NCBI GenBank assembly: GCA_006176705.1
Contig: QRFJ01001032.1
Location: 62,001 to 126,000, forward strand
DNA length: 64,000 bases
Source: Cocos nucifera
Taxonomy: Eukaryota > Streptophyta > Magnoliopsida > Arecales > Arecaceae
Direction: 5' to 3'
Shown: piece by piece, positions 23,338-34,274 of the stretch
Layout of the letters: every line of letters starts with the position of its first letter
Numbering within the stretch: the first letter of the stretch is position 1
Translations under genes and position numbers: made by a program
The notes under the pieces: generated by a model
Seen by the model: the letters and a program-made list of their open reading frames with translations, nothing else
Database searches by the model: none
What the model was told of the DNA's origin: nothing

Positions 23338-25209
23338 TGATATGGGCTAATTTATAGCTATGGCAAGTGCACCAGTCGATCAAGTAATAAAGTGAACAAG
23401 TAGAGTATCATCCCTAGAGGATTGGAAAATAAGTACTGAAAAGCTCTTTCCTATGCTTTATTTAGAATATCGATTTATAAGAATAAGAAATTAAAGAATA
23501 AAATAAAGAAATAATTAAAAGTTTTTAAGAAAATAGAGAGAGTGTAAATTATTAGGATTTTAAACTCAAGAGCAATGGATTACTAAGGCAATCGGTTTAC
23601 CAACTCAGTCAATACAATATTCAGATTTTTAGATTAATTTTATTTCATGTGCGGTGGAGTCTCCTAATTTATTCACTATCCTTTGGTCTAGGCATAGCAA
23701 AACTATTAATATTTATTAATTACCCTTTGGTGTAGGTATAATTTAAATAAATATTAATGCATTAGATTTTATAAAATCCTCTAATTAAAATATGCTGCGT
23801 CCAAAGCGCACTAAAATTTTTGCATGCATATGAATTCTAATTTGATTCATAATACAAGGTATATAATCAAGAAGCAATAATATAGATGTACTTGGTCCGT
23901 AACATCTATGTTCATCAAATCAATTAGAAGATGATCAGTAATTTAAAAGCATTAAGATCATATTTATATACTCCTCATGAATAAAATTTAAAAATAAATC
24001 ATATTGAATATTGCATCAAAAGAGTGGCTACACATTAGCCTTAGTAAAAAAAAAATTAGTTCATGATAACAAATTCAAAAATAACGAATAAAATAAAAAA
24101 CATAGAGAAATTAGACTGTTTGATTGTTGAAATTGATTGTCTGCTGCTCTTGATGTGGAGAACTTGATGAAAAAGAAGATGCTCCTTGATCGATGTCTTG
24201 ATTGTCGAAAAAAATCAAAAACCTCTTTTTTTATTTCTCACAAATCACTCTTCTCTTTCTACCTCTCTCCTCTCTCTTTCTCTCTCTATTTCTCTCTCTC
24301 CCCATCTCTCTCTCTATCTCTCTCTCTCTGTTTCTCTCTCTCCCCGTCTCTCTCTCTTTTTTTTTCATGATAGCAGTAGATTTTTTTTATAGATAAAGAG
24401 TTTGATTTTTCCCCAAAATCCATCAAAAATTAGGTTTAAGACTCCCGAAACAACTCAAATTAAGATCTGGATAATTCTGGCCGTTAGATGTTGATCAAAC
24501 TGTCCAAAAATCACTCAAAAACCTCTTAAAATAACCTAGATCAAGTCAGATTTAATGTCAGCCGTTGGATCAACCATTGGATCAAATCTAGGCCGTTCGA
24601 TCGCATAGAAAGAAGGCTTCTGATCTATAGTTTAACGTAAGAATGAATCTCAGCCGTTGGATCTCGACCAGGAGCTTAGGATGCCGTCCATCAGTGCCTT
24701 CTTTTCGACCATCCGATCGAGTTTCAGTGAAAACTGCCTGTTGGATCAGCCAAAATTCTCAAATTGCCCTCCATGGATCATGCGCGAGCTCGGTGTTGCA
24801 TGGACCGCTGCATTCTTCAGCCAATCGGAGCACTTTTTCTGATGTAAAATGCCTGAAATACCCTCCGATTGGTCCACCGTGCGCCATAAAAAATGCTGAC
24901 ATCATCCTGACGTCAGCATTGCGTCAGCGGGTTGGTCTGCTGTTTCGGTCGAACCGAGCCGAACCACTGACCCGGTTTTCTGAGCCGATTCGAACCGAAT
25001 CCATTTTTTTTTTTTTTTGAAATTCAATTCTGGGCTCGTTTGAAGTCCGTTTTGCTTGAAATTTATTTCATCTGAACCTAAAAAATAAGATTTTCACATT
25101 CGTAGCCTTCTTTTCTACACAAGATTAATAAAAGTATCAATTTCTAAAGAAATAGTTTAATTTATTTTATATTTTAATACTTTTATTAGTATATTTTTAC
25201 CACTTATCA
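23338..25209 (-). repeat. C 3' LTR
   Basis: Pairs with 28780-30678 along its whole length with scattered substitutions and a few indels. It holds a long CT tract and a T-run near 25003-25020. The minus-strand TATAAAAAA at 24385-24393 could be the TATA box. The CT-tract frames at 24137-24396 are low complexity, not genes. Confidence 0.95.
24246..24366. repeat. CT-rich polypyrimidine tract in C 3' LTR
   Basis: About 120 bases of TCTC repeats with few interruptions; the other LTR has the same at 29690-29833 with a different repeat count. On the transcribed strand it is a GA tract directly downstream of the likely TATA box. Confidence 0.95.
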
Positions 25210-25220
25210 CACCCCCCAAC
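25210..25220 (-). other. Polypurine tract of C
   Basis: Plus CACCCCCCAAC, minus GTTGGGGGGTG, immediately before the LTR start TGATAAGTGG. This fixes the minus orientation. Confidence 0.9.
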
Positions 25221-26312
25221 TTAGTCATTGCTAGTCCCTTAGTAATGTTTTGTTTAATACCATGTTTCAATAAGACTATCCATCACAAAGATAAAATATA
25301 TGATTAAAGGTCAAAAAGTTTAGAAAATACTGCTAACTAAGCATTGAGCTTTAGAAGCAAATTTTTCAATCAATACAATTAAAAACTTTCTTAGAGTACA
25401 TCAAAGATCTATAGCACTTATGTTCGTAATGACTAACTTTAGCATTTAGTATTAAATTAAAAGAATAAAAGTATTCTCTCTTATCACCTATTTTGGTCAA
25501 TTTTCTATACATTCTCAATTTTATACTCATGAATTAAGGTAGCTTTCACACTGCCTTTTCTTTTCTTTTCTTTTCTATTTTTTTTTCTTTTTTTTCTGTG
25601 CTGAGCATCCTAGCCTTCAACGGTGAATTTTCATACTTGACCTGGTGCAGAGACCCAGTTACTAGGCTTTGGGCAATCCACATATACTCTGTCTTTTGTA
25701 CTTTATTTTTAGGCAGGTAGCTCTTTTCTTAAATTCAAGTTTCTTTGATTAGAATTTGTATTAATTACCAATTTTTAGTGATAATTGAATCCTCAGTTGG
25801 TCTTATAATCAATACCTACTTTGCCTTGTTAGCGTGCATGTGCAATAAAAAGTGCTAATAGTCTTTTAATGACCTAGGTAGGCTGCTAAAAGTTGACCAA
25901 CTAATCTACTTCTTTAACTCGTTACATTCATTAGCAAATAATTCTATCTTTTATCACTTGTCCAGTCTATCTTGCTCAAGATTTTCTTCTTGACACATGT
26001 TTTTTTTTTTTTTTAACTTATTCTACATTATCTTAAAGGAGAAAGAAAAATAAAGGGTGCAATAAAGGATAGGAAGGAATACACCTAATTTGGTTCAGTC
26101 TGATTCTTTGAAGCTTTGAAATTTTGCTTGAGCTCTCATTGATTTTTTTCTGCAAAATTGAAAATACACACCAAAGCAGTAAAAGAGCAACCACAAATTA
26201 CTGAAAAATAAAAGAAAAGAAAAATGATCAAAACTAAAAAGAAAAGAAATAACCTATCTAGTAGTTCTGATTTATAGTCTTCAGCTTGACTTTCTTTGAG
26301 TTCTAAAATGGA
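25221..26312 (-). other. C 3' non-coding region in place of RT and integrase
   Basis: About 1.1 kb between the end of the coding text and the polypurine tract. I see no reverse transcriptase, RNase H or integrase motif in any minus frame, only A/T-rich sequence with a (TTTTC)n run at 25555-25576 and T-runs near 25576-25600 and 26000-26015. An autonomous relative would carry roughly 3 kb of pol here. Confidence 0.8.
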
Positions 26313-27854
26313 TCAATCCGGTGCCACTTTAATTGGAATACTTTCATGTTTGGTCAATTCCTCTTTCAATTGGACATTGCTCGCTTTTATAGTCTCAAAC
26401 CTATTTTCTACAGAATTCTCATATAATGGATTATCAATAATATCAATTAGAAAACAAGTTTGATTATCATCAATATGTTTAGTATCTTTGAAAATATTAA
26501 AAGTAACTTGTTCATCTTGGACTCTAAGAATTAATTTTTCTTATTGAACATCTATTAAAGCTCCTCCAGTAGCTAAAAAGGGTCTCCCTAAAATAAAGGG
26601 TACATCATAATCTTCTTCCATATCAAGAACAATAAAATCAACAGAAAAAATAAACTTGTTTACCTTTACCAAGATATCCTCCACTATACCTCTTAGATAT
26701 TTAATGGATCTATCGGCTAATTGAAGAGTAATAGTGGTAGGCTTTGGTTCTCCTTGACTCAGCTTCCTAAAAATAGCAAAAGGCATGAGATTTATGCTTG
26801 CTCCTAAATCACATAAAATTTTATCAAAACTACAATCACCAATAATGCAGGGGATAGTAAAACTCCCTGGGTCTTTTAGCTTCTGTGGTAATTTATTTTG
26901 AAGTATTGCTGAGCATTCTTCATTCAAATTTATTCTCTCATGCTCCTTCAGTTTTTTCTTATTTGTTAAGATTTCTTTGAGAAACTTGGCATACCTGGGC
27001 ATTTGAGTAATAGCATCTACAAAAGGAATATTAATATGTAAATTCTTTAAAATTTTAAAAAAGTTAGAAAATTTCTTATCTAAATGCTGTATTTGTCTCT
27101 CTAGGAATAGTAGTGGCAGCACGTAGGGCTTCACATTTGGATCAGCAAACTGTATACTTGGAGACCATCCATCTGCTGGTTGTTTTGGTGACTGACGAAT
27201 TTGAGTTGATGGTTCCTTATTTATAGTTGGCTCTTTAGTCTCTTTCTTCTGATGTAGCTCCTCCAACTTTGTACCACTTCTTAGAGTGATAGCATTGACT
27301 TGCTCGCTTGGATTGGTCTCCGTGTTGCTGGGCAAGGATTTCTGAGGTCTCTCGAAGATTATTTTAGCCATTTGTCCTATTTGCATCTCCAAGTTTTGAA
27401 TTGGTGCTATTTGGTCCTGTCTAAGTTTGGCTTCCAAATTTTTCATAGTTGCTTCTTGGTTTTGCATAAATTTGACCATTAGCTCTTCCATGTTGGACTT
27501 CTTTTCACGTACTTGGAATTTTGGGGGTGGCTGTTGAGCTGCATTTTGATTGCTCCATGAGAAATTTGGGTGCTGCCTCCACCCTTGATTGTATGTGTTG
27601 GAGTAGGAATTGTTTTGTTGCGGCTTGAAAAAATTTCCAATATAATTAGCTGTATTAGTTATTTTAGCAAAAGGATTACCTGTCTGACAATTGCTCGTAT
27701 CGTGTCCTCCTCCACATAGGTCATAAGTAATGCTCTGAATATGCATAGCTGTTCCCTTTAAGTTGTTGACTTTGGCTCTAAGGGCTGCAATTTCAGCTAG
27801 TAAGGTCCTTGCACAGCTGCTAGTCTTCTCGGCATCATACATTCTGTCTGCCAT
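26313..27854 (-). pseudogene. C gag C-terminus and aspartic protease
   Basis: Open from 27854 to 26541 (437 residues). It begins just past the capsid with a nucleocapsid part whose single knuckle reads YDLCGGGHDTSNC: the first cysteine of the CCHC pattern is replaced by tyrosine. A glutamine/asparagine-rich linker follows, then the retroviral-type protease with the active site DLGAS near residues 348-352 and the flap-end text PFILGRPFLATGGALIDVQ. A TAA stops the frame, but the same frame continues with typical linker text to about 26313, so this is a premature stop. The protease would cut the polyprotein. The forward frame at 27300 is a shadow. The upstream capsid lies in another frame, so a frameshift near 27800-27855 separates them. 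Confidence 0.9.
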
Positions 27855-28645
27855 TGGTAGCTATTTGATGCCATCTCATCGATCAGATCAAAGGCTTCTT
27901 CCTTCATTTTTCGATTAATGGTTCCTCCTACTGCTGCATCAATCATAGAACGATTAGTAGGAGATAAACCATTATAGAAAGTTTGTACCTGAAGCCATAT
28001 GGGTAGTTGATGATGTGGACATCTCCTCAATAGTTTCTTGAAATGCTCCCAAGCCTCATATAGTGTCTCCATGTCCATCTGCATAAAAGAAGTGATATCA
28101 TTGCGCATCTTAGCAATCTTGAAAGGTGGAAAGTACTTGGCTAAGAATTTTTGGACTAAGATATTCCAAGTTGTGATAGAACCTGCAGGAAGAGAATGAA
28201 GCCAATTTTTAGCTTTATCCCGTAAAGAGAAAGGAAATAACCTTAATCTAATAGCATCATCTGACACCCCATTAATTTTAAAAGTATCGCAAAGTTCAAG
28301 AAAATTAGAAATATGGGCATTCGGATCATCATGCACGTGTCCACTGAATTGGACAGTTGATTGAATCATCTGGATCATCATCGATTTTATTTCGAAGTTG
28401 TTTGCTCGTACAGGTGGTCTCCTGATGCTCGAAGTTGCATCGACTATAGATGGTGTGATATAATCATTTAATGAATGATGTACTAGTCGAATAGCTTCAT
28501 GCTGTCCTTCAGTCGTCATATCCAATCCTAGATTGATGTCGTTAGGATCTTTAGCTGCCATGTTTCTCTCTTGTTGTAGTCTTCTAATGGTCCTTTCAAT
28601 TTTTGGATCTAGAGGTAGTAAGTTACTATGTCCAGTACGTGTCAT
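27797..28645 (-). pseudogene. C gag capsid (Retrotrans_gag family)
   Basis: 282 residues starting at ATG 28645, about 110 bases downstream of the primer site in element orientation. The middle part is the plant gypsy capsid domain: FSGHVHDDPNAHISNFLELC, LRLFPFSLRDKAKNWLHSLP, and QKFLAKYFPP are hallmarks. The C-terminus from about residue 265 is out of frame text created by the indel, and the true continuation is in the frame of 27854. Gag assembles the particle and packages RNA. This capsid is almost undamaged, in line with the youth of C. Confidence 0.92.
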
Positions 28646-28651
28646 GCAATG

Positions 28652-28656
<5 letters not shown>

Positions 28657-28682
<26 letters not shown>
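28657..28682. repeat. (AT)n microsatellite
   Basis: Thirteen AT units just upstream of the C gag start (minus orientation). Polymorphic type of repeat. Confidence 0.97.
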
Positions 28683-28755
28683 TAAATAATAAAAACTAAA
28701 AATAAATTTCTAAAGTAAAGGTAGGATCAAAATTTTAATATTGTTTTAGACACAA

Positions 28756-28773
28756 TCCCCGGCAACGACGCCA
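28756..28773 (-). other. Primer-binding site of C (tRNA-Asp type)
   Basis: Minus-strand TGGCGTCGTTGCCGGGGA, one base different from the TGGCGCCGTTGCCGGGGA complement of plant tRNA-Asp. It lies six bases inside the 5' LTR. Confidence 0.9.
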
Positions 28774-28779
28774 AAAACT

Positions 28780-30678
28780 TGATGCGGACTAATTTATAGC
28801 TATGGCAAGTGCACCAGTCAATCAAGTAGTAAAGTGAATGAGTAGAGTATCATCCCTAGAGGATTGGAAAACAAGTACTAAAAAGATCTTTCCTATGCTT
28901 TATTTAGAATATCGATTTATGAGAATAAGAAATTAAAGAATAAAATAAAGAAATAATTAAAAGTTTTTAAGAAAATAGAGAGAGTGTAAATTATTAGGAT
29001 TTTAAACTCAAGAGTAATGGATTACTAAGGCAATCGGTTCACCAACTTAGTCAATACAATATTCAGATTTTTTGATTAATTTTATTTCATGTGACGGTAG
29101 AGTCTCCTAATTTATTCACTATCCTTTGGTCCAAGTATAGCAAAACTATTAATATTTATTAATTACCCTTTGATCCAGGTGTAATTTAAATAAATATTAA
29201 TGTATTAGGTTTTGTGAAACCCTCTAATTAAAATACATTGCGTCCAAAGCGCACTAAAATTTCCGCATGCATATGAATTCTAATTTGATTCATAATACAA
29301 GGTATATAATCAAGAAGCAATAACATAGATGTACTTGGTCCGTAACATCTATGTTCATCAGATCAATTAGAAGATGGCCAATAATCTAAAAGCATTAAGA
29401 TCAGATTTATATACTCCTCATGAATAAAATTTAAAAATAAATCATACTGAATATTACATCAAAAGAGTGGCTACACCTTAGCCTTAGTAAAAAAAATTTA
29501 GTTCATGATAACAAATTTAAAAATAATGAATAAAATAAAAAGCATAGAGAAATTAGACTGTTTGATTGCTGAAATTGATTGTCTGCTGCTCTTGATGTGG
29601 AGAACTTGGTGAAGAAGAAGATGCTGCTTGATCGATGTCTTGATTGTCGAAAAAAAATCAAAAATCTCTTTTTTTATTTCTCACAAATCACTCTTCTCTT
29701 TCTACCTCTCTCCTCTTTCTTTCTCTCTCTCTCTCTCTCTATTTCTTTCTCTCTATTTCTCTCTCTCTCCCCATCTCTCTCTATCTCTCTCTCTCTCTGT
29801 TTCCCTCTCTCCCCGTCTCTCTCTCTTTTTTTTTCACAACTACAGTAGATTTTTTTATAAATGAAGAGTTTGATATTTTCCCAAAATTCATCAAAAATTA
29901 GGTTTAAGAATCCCAAAACAACTCAAATTAAGATCTGGATAATTCTGGCCATTAGATGTTGATCAAACGGTCCGAAAACCACTCAAAAACCTCTTAAAAT
30001 AATTCAGATCAAGTCGGATTTAATGTCAGCCATTGGATCAATCGTTGGATCGAATCTGGGCCATCCGATCACGTAGAAAGAAGGCTTCTGATCTATAGTT
30101 TAACATCGGGATGAATCTCAGCCATTGGATCTCGATCGGGAGCTGCGGATGTCGTCCATCAGTGCCTTCTTTTCGACCGTCTGATCGAGTTTCAGTGAAA
30201 ACCGCTCGTTGGATCAGCCAAAATTCTCAAATTGCCCTTCTTGGACCATGCACGAGCCTGGTGTTGCATGGACCACCGCGTTCTTCAGCCAATCGAAGCG
30301 CTTTTTCTAACGTGAAATGCCCGAAATATCCTTCGGTTGGTCCACCGTGCATCACGAAAAATGCTGACATCATCCTGATGTCAGCGTTGCATCGGCAGGT
30401 TGGTCTGCTATTTCGATCAAATTGGGCCAAATCGCTGAACCGATTTTCTGAACCGATTCGAACCGAACTAGATTTTTTTTAAAAAAAAAAATTCAATTCT
30501 GGGATCGTTTGAAGTCTGTTTTGCCTAAAATTTATTTCATTTGAACCAGAAAAATAAGATCTTCACATTGGTAGCCTTCTTTCCTACACAAGATTAATAA
30601 AAGTATCAATTTCTAAAGAAATAGTTTAATTTATTTTATAATTTAATACTTTTATTAGTATACTTTTACCACTTATCA
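28780..30678 (-). repeat. C 5' LTR
   Basis: Pair of 23338-25209. CT tract at 29690-29833, candidate minus-strand TATA box at 29851-29859. The frames at 29579-29916 and 30111-30482 are low-complexity or LTR sequence and recur in the other LTR copies. Confidence 0.95.
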
Positions 30679-30683
30679 ATATC
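30679..30683. repeat. Target-site duplication of C, right copy
   Basis: ATATC, identical to 23333-23337. Confidence 0.95.
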
Positions 30684-31503
30684 TTAGATATGAAATTCTT
30701 AATTTTAGATCTAATTAATATTTCATAATCTTAATTCTTAATTAAGTAGGGTTCATAAACAAAATATGCACAATAAATACTAGGGTTTCAGGATCTAGGT
30801 TTTTGCAGAAAGTTGTTTTGGATTTCTGATTAAGGACAAATGCGCAGCACCCCTACACGTCATAAGAAAACCCCATCGGATGAGAGGAGAGGGCCTTTAA
30901 ACTCTTCTTTATTCTTATGACTGGACAGCCAAGAGGAATGCCTTAATCAGGAACATGTAATACTACAAAATAGTTTTAGATCTATATCATATATCTCATA
31001 TACAAATTAGATCTAATCATGGCATATTTTGCATACATCTCATGTATCGAATCATGCATATTTTCAGATCTAAATTATCTCATAATAATTTAAAAAATTA
31101 GATTTAAATTAATCTTATCAAAATAAACTCTAATCTAGATAACTATGTAGAACTATTCTACAACTAGTCTAGACATGCATCAATCATATCTCATATGATA
31201 TTAAAATTAAATAATTTTTATTTGCTATTTTTTAGATATTATTATAATAATTATAATATCAAAAAATAGTAAATAAATAGATCTAAAATATGATTTAATC
31301 AAATTAAATTATAAACATGCAAGACTATTCTATAGAACTATTCTATTTTAGAACTAGTCATGCATATTTTCTAATCTTAGATCCAAATCATTTAATTTTA
31401 ATTTTTTCTAATTTTAGATCTAATCACATCTTATGTGACATCTAAAATCATATATTTTTTGATTAGAATAGTTTAAAATTAAATCTAAATACTTTAGAAC
31501 CTT
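30684..31503 (-). other. B2 leader, primer-proximal part
   Basis: Non-coding leader between the C insertion and the primer site, homologous to 15164-15955 and to 51001-52000 of B3. It contains the structured element 30826-30950. Rich in short A/T blocks such as AGATCTAA, no open frame. Confidence 0.85.
30826..30950 (-). other. Structured leader RNA element of B2
   Basis: Nested inverted repeats: an outer ten-base pair (plus CTGATTAAGG 30826-30835 with CCTTAATCAG 30941-30950) and an inner ten-base pair (GTCATAAGAA 30859-30868 with TTCTTATGAC 30912-30921), both perfect, enclosing a G/C block (gaggagagggccttt). B3 has the same arrangement at 51740-51861 with a compensatory change in the inner stem. 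The copy at 15308-15434 is the duplicated one. Possible packaging, dimerisation or translation element; function is inference. Confidence 0.75.
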
Positions 31504-31516
31504 GGCTCTGATACTA
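31504..31516 (-). other. Primer-binding site of B2 (tRNA-iMet)
   Basis: Minus-strand TAGTATCAGAGCC, one base from the standard TGGTATCAGAGCC, two bases from the LTR. Confidence 0.92.
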
Positions 31517-31518
31517 GT

Positions 31519-33803
31519 TGAAGGAAAATTCTGATTTTTCGGACCAGGTCCGTTCAGATCTGATCGGATCAAGAGATATATTTTAAAAAAAAATTTCTTT
31601 AATTTAAATCAGATCTAGGATGTTTCTGATCTAATTTTTATTATTTTAATAATAAAAATAAAATATAGATAAATTAAGTCATATTTAATTTATCTTTATG
31701 TAGGGTAATCCTATTATCCGTTGATGATCTTGTAAGCAGTGGAAGGTTCTAGATCTAGCCATGTAAGTGCCTGGCCTCTACTGGTATCCACTCGGGCTGG
31801 ATCTGGAGATCCTCTTCTTCTCTATCATGTCTCCAAAAATCATATGAATCTGATTTGGAGGATCTTCAAAACAACTTTTGAAGATCAGCAGTTGTCCTTT
31901 ACAGCGACGCAGCCTTCTAGCTTTCTATCGCCTTTCTCTCACCTAGATTGCACCAACTTAGATCCCAAACTACTTTGAGTGTGGAGAGGAGAGGGTGAAG
32001 ATGGACTTGGCATGGAGGAGGAGGAGAGTGGTAGCTTTGGGGTGTGGGGAATTTTCATTTATTTTTGAGTTGGGCGCAGGGTCTAATTTATAGACTATGC
32101 ATGATCCAACTCCTCTTCTTCCCAACCAATCACAATTCTATGTGAAATCAGATCTAAATCTGATTGGTGGGAATAGAGTCTCTTGGATTCATCCTTAGAT
32201 GGCACCTAAGACCAGTCAAAGTTGGTTCTTAAGAGGAGTCTAATTGGAATCCAAAAAGGAGATGAAATTCCTGTCCAACAGGGACTCCTGGGCGCCTCAA
32301 ACTTGGGCGCACGCCACCCTTGGCGTGCACCCTCCTTGGCGTGCGCCCTCCTCCTTACCAAGTTCTGGCAGGGGGACAAGCCCCTACTAGTTCTCCAATA
32401 GGTGCATGATACGTGGACAGAAGTCAAAGTATCAATGGTCAACATTTGATCAGTCAAAGGTCAACTTTTGACCAAAGTCAAAGGATGAGAAATGGTAGGC
32501 GACCAAAAATGGCAAGTATTGTCTTACAAAATAAGACAATCCTTTTCTGACCTAGACAGACTCCAGTCAGACCAAGTGAAGGCCTCTGATCGAGCACAAA
32601 CTCCTTTGGCTCAGTCAGGATAACTATTTATGATAGTAAAAGAAGAACGTTAGGTTCAATCGAGTGCTAGCACGATTTTCTTGAACCTAATTGAATCTCA
32701 TTCAGATCAATTGAACTGGATCAGTTCAATTGATGATCACCAGATTCAAACCCTTATTTGTGTGACCAGTTAGGTTCAGTTCTATATGGTAATGGGATAT
32801 GTCATGATCTCTATCATCGACATCATCGAAACTCCTTTCGATGGATCAGAACTCTTCTGATTCGAACAGCTAGAATGATCGATCATCTAAATCATTCTAA
32901 TTGCTCCCAAAATCCACCAGTGACACCTAGCAGTATATGGTGGCAACCCATCAGAGCTGAATGCGAACCTCTTGGTGCAGCTACCTGTGTGATTAAGTTC
33001 TTCTATCTTGAGCCCCGATCAGATTAGGGTTAAGGTGAACTCGTCAAACCCTAGTCTCTGTCATATGATGTAATCATTCGATTTAAGTCCGATGTGAAAA
33101 TCTAAATAGAAACTCTTTCTATTATTTCACTCTGCCATGGCCATGGGCTTCTGGACTTGATTCTCATGATCATCATAGGGCTGCTCCTCTACCACCGAGG
33201 TAGATAGATTCCATCTTGATGCAATCCAGTTCCTACAATGAACATGCTATAGCCAACATACACCTCAGGATTCCGAATGGCTAGAGATTGAGTTATGGTG
33301 TAGTCAAACTATAACACCCTCAAGGTGAACTGCCGATGCACCTCAGGTCAAAGAACCAGACACACCACTGCAGCATCAAGTCAGTCATTGATGAGAAGGT
33401 AGACTTTCTAATGACTACTCGAGGTGGTCATGCTCAGTGCCCTCATTCTCTAACGAGTATCTGTACTCTCGCTTTGGTGTCTCCACACTATAGACTCAAG
33501 ACTCATCTACTAAAGAGAAGCGATTGTACACCAATCTTTTGGATCAATCACCATCCTCATGATGATCCCGTGGTCGGGAGCATTTTATGAGTTAATAATG
33601 ATTATTCATGTCTTAAATTTTCAACTCTTGAAAATATGAATTATCATTACCATTAACTCAAAAGATGTATCACAGACACTAAATACACATATAGGATAGA
33701 AAATAACCCATTTTATTGATTATAGTTAAAATTATAATTTTGCCCTTAGAAGTGTATTAAAAGTATCAGCCATTTCTAGCTTCTAGGGTACATATATCTA
33801 ACA
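31519..33803 (-). repeat. B2 LTR3 (5' LTR side)
   Basis: Adjoins the primer site and so is the 5' LTR. Ends TGAAGG / CTAACA on the plus strand. It has a 16-base duplication around 32313-32345 (cttggcgtgc repeated) absent from LTR1. TATA-like box on the minus strand at 32085-32092. The frames at 31739, 32206, 32758 and 33336 are LTR sequence. Confidence 0.95.
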
Positions 33804-33808
33804 CGATC
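33804..33808. repeat. Target-site duplication of B2, right copy
   Basis: CGATC, identical to 8932-8936; A1 gag continues at the next base. Confidence 0.95.
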
Positions 33809-34273
33809 ATGTATTGTACATGATCGAGATGATTGAGCACCTTAGCAAGCTAGGCTTTCCCCTACACGAATAGCTCGATAAGGATGTGATCCTTAATTCC
33901 TTACCCAAGTCCTTCCTCCTCTTCCTAACTCATTTTAGAATGATAAAGCCTGCAGTCAACTACCACGTCTTATTAGAGTTGCTACAGAACTTTGAGAAGG
34001 ATCACCAACTCTATAAGAAGATGGTGAATATAGTAGGAGGGTCTTCTTCTGATCGTCGACCCTTTAAGAAAGGGAGGAAGAACAAGAAGGTGCAACCAAA
34101 TACCAGGACGACTGCACAGGATCAGAGCAAGAAGTGCAAGCCTAACCAAAGCCAGGCAGAGTCTTCTTCTATAAGAAGCAGGGGCACTGGAAGAGAAATT
34201 ATCCTCTGTACATTGCCTTCCTGGATCCAAATAGACCGAGGAGGAAGCAAGTGGTTGCTGGGTAAGATAATTA
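33809..34273 (+). pseudogene. A1 gag, 3' part
   Basis: Continues the Gag reading of 8777-8936 in register: the capsid C-terminus (IEHLSKLGFPLHE, a stop, then KDVILNSLPKSF and LLELLQNFEKDH, 33886-34010), a basic stretch (KKGRKNKK) and the nucleocapsid. The knuckle region reads FFYKKQGHWKRNYP (about 34165-34205) instead of a CxxC...H....C pattern, so the zinc-binding cysteines are lost. Ends at a stop near 34265. The reverse frame at 33982 is a shadow. Confidence 0.88.
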
Positions 34274-34274
34274 T

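Larger units (their letters stand above)
23338..30678 (-). mobile_element. Non-autonomous gypsy element C (gag-protease only)
   Basis: A 7.3-kb minus-strand Ty3-gypsy element with 1.9-kb LTRs (23338-25209, 28780-30678), both starting TGAT and ending ATCA on the plus strand, a perfect target duplication, a tRNA-Asp-type primer site and a G-rich polypurine tract. It encodes Gag and the retroviral-type protease, then goes from the protease-RT linker straight into about 1.1 kb of non-coding sequence. Reverse transcriptase, RNase H and integrase are absent, so it depended on enzymes from a related element. The Gag type and tRNA-Asp primer fit the Athila/Tat group of chromodomain-free gypsy elements, which is from family knowledge. 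Confidence 0.93.
8937..33803 (-). mobile_element. Copia element B2 with three LTRs and two internal regions
   Basis: Minus-strand copia element inserted in the A1 gag. The order on the plus strand is LTR1 (8937-11216), internal 1 (11217-15969, with an assembly gap), LTR2 (15970-18330), internal 2 (18331-31518, hosting gypsy C) and LTR3 (31519-33803). The outer ends share a perfect target duplication, so LTR1 and LTR3 are the original ends. One ordinary element of this family would be about 10.4 kb. The LTRs are very alike, for instance the roughly 260 bases at 10180-10439, 17284-17550 and 32770-33027 are almost identical, so this is the youngest copia layer. Whether the duplicated unit is real or an assembly product is discussed in the findings. 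Confidence 0.9.

Noticed and set aside
24137..24396. Serine/leucine-rich frames
   Set aside because: Translation of a CT microsatellite in three frames; low complexity, repeated in the other LTR of C.
25221..26312. Possible hidden env-like or RT gene at the 3' side of C
   Set aside because: All minus frames are closed at short intervals and none shows RT, RNase H, integrase or membrane-protein text.
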